From the NCBI GenBank assembly GCA_964560135.1, contig CAZLKN010000099.1:1-7223 (forward strand): a DNA stretch of 7,223 nucleotides, in the 5' to 3' direction. A model generated the notes under the pieces. That model saw nothing but the letters and a program-made list of their open reading frames with translations, ran no database searches and was not told the origin of the DNA. Source of the stretch: CAZLKN01 sp964560135 (GTDB lineage Bacteria > Actinomycetota > JAICYB01). The translations under genes and the position numbers were made by a program. Below, one piece after another: positions 4,837 to 7,223 of the stretch. The first letter of the stretch is position 1, and the number at the start of each line of letters is the position of its first letter.

Positions 4837-5952
4837 ATGGGTGCGCCGACCGGACCGGAGGGACAACCAGCGACGGACCTGGGCGTTCCGGCGAGCCGAC
4901 CCCGGATCCGTGGGGTGGATGCCGCCCGCGCCGCTGCGATCATCGGCATGTTCGCCGTCCACGTCGGTCCGACCGACGCGGACGGGGTCGCAGGGTGGCT
5001 CTACGCCCTGCCGCACGGCAGGGCGGCGATCCTGTTCCTGCTCCTCGCCGGCGTCGGGGTGTCGCTTCTGGCCGGCTCCCGGACGACCTCCCCGGCCGAG
5101 GCCCGGACGACGCTGGCGTGGCGCGCCGTGCTGTTGCTGCCCGCAGGGCTGGCTCTCCAGCTCCTGGACCATGGCGTGTTCGTCATCCTGCAGGACTACG
5201 CCGTGCTGTTCGTGTTCGGGATCGTGGTCCTCGGCCTCGGTGAACGCTGGCTGCTCGCTCTGGCGGCCACCTCGGTCACCTTCGGCCCCCTCGTGTACCT
5301 GTGGGGACGGATCAACGCCACCGACGCGTTCCAGCGCGCCAGCGTGGAATGGACGGACCCCGCGGGTGAGATCGTCCACGGGTTGCTGTTGTCCGGGCCG
5401 TATCCGTTCATCACCTGGGCCGCTCCGTTCCTGGCGGGCATGTGGATCGGACGCCGTGACCTGCGAGATCCCGAGGTCCGCGCATGGTTGATCTTCGGGG
5501 GCGGGAGCGTGGCGGTTCTGACGCCTGCGGCGTCGCGGATCCTGGTCGGTCTGCTGGGGCCGCCAGGCGATCCGGTGGGGTGGACCGAGATCGTTGTCGC
5601 GCGCCCCCACAGCCAGATGCCGCTCTGGCTGCTCGGCTCCACCGGAGCGGCGGTGTTCGTGCTCGGCGTCTCGCTGATGGCCGCGGACCGCGCCAGACGC
5701 CTCCTGTGGCCCATCGTGGCCGCGGGACAGCTGGCTCTGACCGTCTACGTCGCGCATCTGCTGGTGCTGCACTACGCGGCGCCGGTGCTCCGATCGGGAG
5801 AGGTCGGACGGGCGGCCGCCGTGGTCGCAGGGTTCAGCATAGCGGGGGCGTTGTTTGCGACGGCCTGGCGCGCCCGCTTCGCCCGTGGGCCGCTCGAAGT
5901 CGTCCTCCGGGGGCCGCGCCGTGGACGGGGCGTGCTCGTCGAGAAGGATTAG
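4837..5952 (+). CDS. Polytopic membrane protein, DUF1624/DUF418 (YeiB, HGSNAT-like acyltransferase) family, 371 aa
   Basis: This is an integral membrane protein related to the heparan-alpha-glucosaminide N-acetyltransferase-like and YeiB/DUF418 families, which are thought to move acyl groups across or at the membrane. Seen: the N-terminal signature RIRGVDAARAAAIIGMFAVHVGP (23-45) with His42; GRAAILFLLLAGVGVSLLAG (61-80); roughly nine to eleven hydrophobic segments, including 97-110, 120-135, 138-156, 180-194, 215-230, 262-281, 291-309 and 322-340; and the C-terminal RGPLEVVLRGP typical of DUF418 proteins, followed by a basic tail. The length fits the family. I chose ATG 4837 because the signature starts soon after; the ribosome binding site there is weak (GGGG), and GTG 4789 is an alternative that adds 16 residues. 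It is the first gene of a plus-strand run, 67 bases before the next. The substrate is unknown; a role in envelope glycan or lipid acylation is inference. Confidence 0.87.
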   Translation: MGAPTGPEGQPATDLGVPASRPRIRGVDAARAAAIIGMFAVHVGPTDADGVAGWLYALPHGRAAILFLLLAGVGVSLLAGSRTTSPAEARTTLAWRAVLLLPAGLALQLLDHGVFVILQDYAVLFVFGIVVLGLGERWLLALAATSVTFGPLVYLWGRINATDAFQRASVEWTDPAGEIVHGLLLSGPYPFITWAAPFLAGMWIGRRDLRDPEVRAWLIFGGGSVAVLTPAASRILVGLLGPPGDPVGWTEIVVARPHSQMPLWLLGSTGAAVFVLGVSLMAADRARRLLWPIVAAGQLALTVYVAHLLVLHYAAPVLRSGEVGRAAAVVAGFSIAGALFATAWRARFARGPLEVVLRGPRRGRGVLVEKD

Positions 5953-6019
5953 CCCCTTCCGGGACGAAGCCTTGGAGCAGAGCTCTTCGATCGCTACCGA
6001 CACCGAGGGGAGATCCACC

Positions 6020-6514
6020 GTGTCCACATCCAGACGCTGCGCCGTGCTGGCCCTGGCCGCAGTCGCCGCGGGGCTCTTCGTGGCAGCGCCCGTTCCACCG
6101 GCGCAGGCGGAACACTGCAACCGGATCGTGCTCCACTCCGGGACGGGCCTGCTCCTCGACGCGGGCCTCGTCGGCTGTCATGCGCCGGCCGGAGACGTCG
6201 ACACCGACTGGATCAACCCCGGATCAACGAGCCTGCACGTCCGCGTCCTGGGGACCGAGATGCCCTCCGACAAGAGCACGCTATCCTTCTCCGGGCTGCG
6301 CGACTCCCGGGTGTGCTCCGACGGGGTCTGCACGCTCGACCAGTGGACCTGGGAGCCCGACGGCACCCTCAGCCACCCCGAGCCGTTGTGGGACAGCGCC
6401 TCCTACGACATCACCCGCCAGTCCAGCCTCGACGGCGGCGAGGCCGTGGTGACGATCTGCTTCGACGACGAGGGCGACGACTGTGTCTCGCGTACCTACC
6501 GCACACTGCTGTAG
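6020..6514 (+). CDS. Secreted six-cysteine protein of unknown function, 164 aa
   Basis: This is an exported protein without a recognisable domain. Seen: a signal peptide MSTSRRC, a hydrophobic core ALAAVAAGLFVAA, and likely cleavage at AQA|E after residue 30. The mature part has six cysteines (33, 53, 99, 104, 147, 155), an even number compatible with three disulfides, including a closely spaced RVCSDGVC pair and CFDDEGDDC with an acidic insert. The rest is polar with many Asp, Ser and Gly residues and little helix propensity. GTG at 6020 is chosen because GAGGGGAG (6005-6012) precedes it by 7 bases and the signal peptide starts there; an upstream ATG reading from 5855 would overlap the acyltransferase gene and add 55 unsupported residues. 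It lies 67 bases after the acyltransferase and 9 bases before the VOC gene, so the latter pair is probably one transcript. It may be a small disulfide-stabilised extracellular protein. Confidence 0.82.
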   Translation: MSTSRRCAVLALAAVAAGLFVAAPVPPAQAEHCNRIVLHSGTGLLLDAGLVGCHAPAGDVDTDWINPGSTSLHVRVLGTEMPSDKSTLSFSGLRDSRVCSDGVCTLDQWTWEPDGTLSHPEPLWDSASYDITRQSSLDGGEAVVTICFDDEGDDCVSRTYRTLL

Positions 6515-6523
6515 AACGTCGGG

Positions 6524-7222
6524 GTGACAACACTGCGGCTCCGGCAGGCGGTGCTCGTCGCGCATGACCTCGATGAGGCGAGCGCGAGGATCGAGGGCGG
6601 CCTCGGCCTCCGGGATCCCTACGCGGATCCGGGCGTCGGGCAGTTCGGGCTCCGCAACCTCGTGTACGAGGCCGGCTCGGACTTCCTCGAGATCGTTTCA
6701 CCGACCCGGGAGGGAACCGCAGCCGGACGCTACCTCGACCGGGTCGGCGACGGCGGATACATGGCGATCTTCCAGGTGGGCGGGTTCGCGGAACTGGCTG
6801 AGGTGCGGGCCCGGCTCCCGGAGCTGGGCCTCCAGGTGGTCTGGGAGGCCAACCTCGACGACATCGCCACCTCCCACCTGCACCCGCGGGACGTGCCCGG
6901 TGCGATCGTGTCCGTGGACGCCGCCGAGCCCCTGGGTTCGTGGCGGTGGGCGGGCCCCCGGTGGATCGGGGGTCCCCCGGCCCAGCCCTACGCGGACGGT
7001 GGAATCAGTTCGATCACCGTGGCGGTGAAGGATCCTCAGAGGGCCTCGGGGATCTGGTCCGCGCTGCTGGGGTGCGAGCTCGACCCTCTGCCCAGCGGTC
7101 AGACCGTACGGTTCGTGGAGGGGACCGGCGGGATCATCGATGTCGGGATGAGGTTGGGCGGCACCGGCGAGGCCACCGTGGGGTCGGCTACGGTCCGGGC
7201 CACGACGCAGGAGGACCGATGA
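6524..7222 (+). CDS. VOC family protein with two glyoxalase-like modules, 232 aa
   Basis: This is a cytoplasmic vicinal-oxygen-chelate protein with two tandem modules. Seen: module 1 at about 5-130, with LVAHDLDEASARIEGGLGL (11-29), DFLEIVSP containing Glu56 (53-60), and SHLHPRDVPGAIVSVD (117-132). Module 2, at about 158-215, begins ADGGISSITVAVKDPQRASG and continues to GTGGIIDVGM. His14, Glu56 and His118 or His120 are candidate metal or substrate residues of module 1; the second module lacks clear equivalents and may be structural. It resembles the glyoxalase-like domain proteins of actinobacteria more than the short PhnB-like protein at 56-517. GTG at 6524 lies 9 bases after the previous stop with only a weak ribosome binding site, suggesting translational coupling; GTG 6551 is a less likely alternative. 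Its stop overlaps the next start by four bases. The reaction is unknown. Confidence 0.88.
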   Translation: MTTLRLRQAVLVAHDLDEASARIEGGLGLRDPYADPGVGQFGLRNLVYEAGSDFLEIVSPTREGTAAGRYLDRVGDGGYMAIFQVGGFAELAEVRARLPELGLQVVWEANLDDIATSHLHPRDVPGAIVSVDAAEPLGSWRWAGPRWIGGPPAQPYADGGISSITVAVKDPQRASGIWSALLGCELDPLPSGQTVRFVEGTGGIIDVGMRLGGTGEATVGSATVRATTQEDR

Positions 7223-7223
7223 G
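7219..7223 (+). CDS. Start of the next gene (partial, cut by window end)
   Basis: The VOC stop codon is embedded in ATGA: an ATG at 7219-7221 overlaps the TGA at 7220-7222. The start is preceded by AGGAGG at 7209-7214. This 4-base overlap with a strong ribosome binding site is typical of translationally coupled operon genes. Only one codon is visible, so nothing can be said of the product. Confidence 0.55.

Noticed and set aside
4819..6120. 433-codon minus-strand open frame across the acyltransferase gene
   Set aside because: It is rich in Arg, His, Gln and Pro as expected from an antisense high-GC frame, while the plus strand encodes clear transmembrane segments and family signatures.
5484..6452. 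322-codon plus-strand open frame overlapping the acyltransferase and six-cysteine genes
   Set aside because: The translation is Arg/Ala/Pro-rich without domains and overlaps two better-supported genes in other frames.

Overview
The window looks like chromosomal DNA from a high-GC Gram-positive bacterium, most likely an actinomycetote. The G+C content is very high by eye, with strong G/C preference at third codon positions. Start codons include GTG and TTG, purine-rich ribosome binding sites of the AGGAGG type precede most genes, and intergenic hairpins are GC-rich without a U-tract. The 100-base N run at 2843-2942 indicates a scaffolded draft assembly or a metagenome bin. Nothing in the sequence fixes the class or genus.

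Layout, left to right. At 56-517 (+) lies a small vicinal-oxygen-chelate (VOC, glyoxalase-like) protein. It ends at a strong hairpin shared with a convergent minus-strand pair: a lipoprotein (986-1729) followed by a small secreted protein with a TTG start (600-911). Divergent from that pair is an ECF-type sigma factor (1901 to about 3057, +) that carries a C-terminal transmembrane helix and a long Pro/Gly/acid-rich tail, interrupted by the assembly gap. It converges on an alpha/beta hydrolase (3066-3833, -). Upstream of the hydrolase on the same strand, but separated by an 11-bp hairpin, is a secreted protein of unknown function (3951-4652, -). Divergent from that is a plus-strand run: a polytopic acyltransferase-like membrane protein (4837-5952), a six-cysteine secreted protein (6020-6514), a two-module VOC protein (6524-7222), and the first bases of a further gene that overlaps the VOC stop (7219 onward).

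Four of the nine substantially covered genes encode exported proteins (one lipoprotein, three with signal peptides) and two more have membrane segments, so the window is biased toward cell-envelope functions. The most suggestive unit is the sigma factor with its own membrane anchor beside a divergent lipoprotein/small secreted protein pair. This could be an envelope-sensing regulatory module, but the link rests on gene order and domain layout only. The VOC proteins, hydrolase and acyltransferase look like ordinary accessory or metabolic genes of uncharacterised specificity. No tRNA, rRNA, CRISPR array, insertion sequence or phage gene was seen, and no gene-free stretch exceeds 300 bases.
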